Both the position numbers and the translations under genes were made by a program. DNA of 9,115 bases from Gammaproteobacteria bacterium (GTDB lineage Bacteria; Pseudomonadota; Gammaproteobacteria; Pseudomonadales; Azotimanducaceae). The notes beneath the pieces were generated by a model. That model saw only the letters and a list, made by a program, of their open reading frames with translations. It made no database searches and was not told where the DNA came from. The stretch's first letter is position 1. The number at the start of each line of letters is the position of its first letter. Shown in pieces: positions 8,709 through 9,115 of the stretch. The DNA is taken from positions 44,377 to 53,491 of the forward strand of contig PBGU01000023.1 of the NCBI GenBank assembly GCA_002719135.1, written 5' to 3'.

Positions 8709-9115
8709 GTGCTTCCCTTAGACCACAACCAACCAATCCGCAGCGTGAGCGAAGTAACCTCGGAGGCGAGGGTGCTGATTGAGGAGGCGTATCCCCTCAT
8801 CCAAATCGAAGGCGAAGTATCAAATTTCAGACAGCCGAGATCAGGCCATTGGTATTTCAGCCTTAAGGATGACCGTTCGCAGCTACGCTGCGCGATGTTT
8901 GTCAACCGCAATCGTTCGATACGACACCCGATATCGGATGGAATGCACGTAGTCATACGCGCAAAACTAACGCTTTACGAAACACGTGGCGATTTTCAAG
9001 CCCTTGTCGAACATATAGAGCCCGCCGGTGAAGGTGAGTTGCGTGCCGCGTTCGAGCGACTAAAGATAAAACTCTCAGATGAGGGTCTGTTCGATTCAGA
9101 GCTCAAAAAACCCAT
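8709..9115 (+). CDS. xseA: Exodeoxyribonuclease VII large subunit, N-terminal part, cut by window edge
   Basis: Large subunit of exonuclease VII, which with XseB degrades single-stranded DNA to acid-insoluble then acid-soluble oligonucleotides and acts in mismatch repair and damage processing. The visible 135 codons cover the N-terminal OB-fold: SVSEV (12-16), IEGEVSNF (33-40), SGHWYFSLKD (45-54), LTLYETRGDFQ (87-97) and PAGEGEL (105-111), then EGLFD (125-129) leading to the catalytic domain, which lies beyond the window. These match E. coli XseA segment by segment. An in-frame stop at 8697 leaves GTG at 8709 as the first usable start; the next GTG at 8745 would begin right at the conserved SVSEV segment and is less likely. 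No clear Shine-Dalgarno precedes either. Divergent from guaB across 121 bp, the same arrangement as in E. coli. Because the ORF runs off the window it is easily missed. Confidence 0.93.
   Translation, partial: MLPLDHNQPIRSVSEVTSEARVLIEEAYPLIQIEGEVSNFRQPRSGHWYFSLKDDRSQLRCAMFVNRNRSIRHPISDGMHVVIRAKLTLYETRGDFQALVEHIEPAGEGELRAAFERLKIKLSDEGLFDSELKKP

Noticed and set aside
8696..8956. 86-codon minus-strand open frame at the right edge
   Set aside because: Opposite to conserved XseA OB-fold sequence; no domain of its own.
1..9115. Mobile elements, CRISPR arrays, tRNA or rRNA genes, defence or toxin-antitoxin genes
   Set aside because: No repeated spacers, terminal inverted repeats, transposase or integrase sequence, or tRNA-like folds were seen; all coding space is filled by housekeeping genes.

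Overview
The window looks like a piece of a gammaproteobacterial chromosome carrying core purine-nucleotide genes. The main evidence is the long single-chain PurL (1280 aa, with a fused glutaminase domain), the 489-aa two-CBS IMP dehydrogenase, the guaB/xseA divergent pair, and close matches to Escherichia coli and Pseudomonas proteins recalled from memory. Base composition is moderate and even across the window. I see no mobile elements, tRNA or rRNA genes, or CRISPR repeats. The species cannot be named from the sequence alone.

Layout. At the left edge is the 5' part of a gamma-carbonic-anhydrase-like gene on the minus strand, cut by the window end. It diverges from a plus-strand gene for a zinc-ribbon NUDIX hydrolase (591-1142). 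That gene converges on purL, leaving only 15 bp between the two stop codons. From 8587 down to 1158, four minus-strand genes run in the order guaB, guaA, tadA, purL with gaps of 22, 22 and 54 bp, which suggests one transcription unit. At the right edge the 5' part of xseA (exonuclease VII large subunit) runs away from guaB on the plus strand. The 121-bp guaB-xseA gap holds candidate back-to-back promoters and a small inverted repeat in the guaB leader. There is no gene-free stretch longer than 300 bp.

How the genes fit together. PurL carries out the fourth step of de novo IMP synthesis. GuaB and GuaA turn IMP into XMP and then GMP. TadA makes inosine at the wobble position of a tRNA anticodon and appears to be in the unit through conserved gene order rather than a metabolic link. 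The NUDIX hydrolase and the gamma-carbonic anhydrase homologue are accessory housekeeping proteins with substrates that cannot be fixed from sequence.

I found no convincing undescribed system. The points worth a second look are the compact guaB-guaA-tadA-purL unit without the mltF gene usually found between tadA and purL, a few residue changes at conserved positions, and the control region between guaB and xseA.
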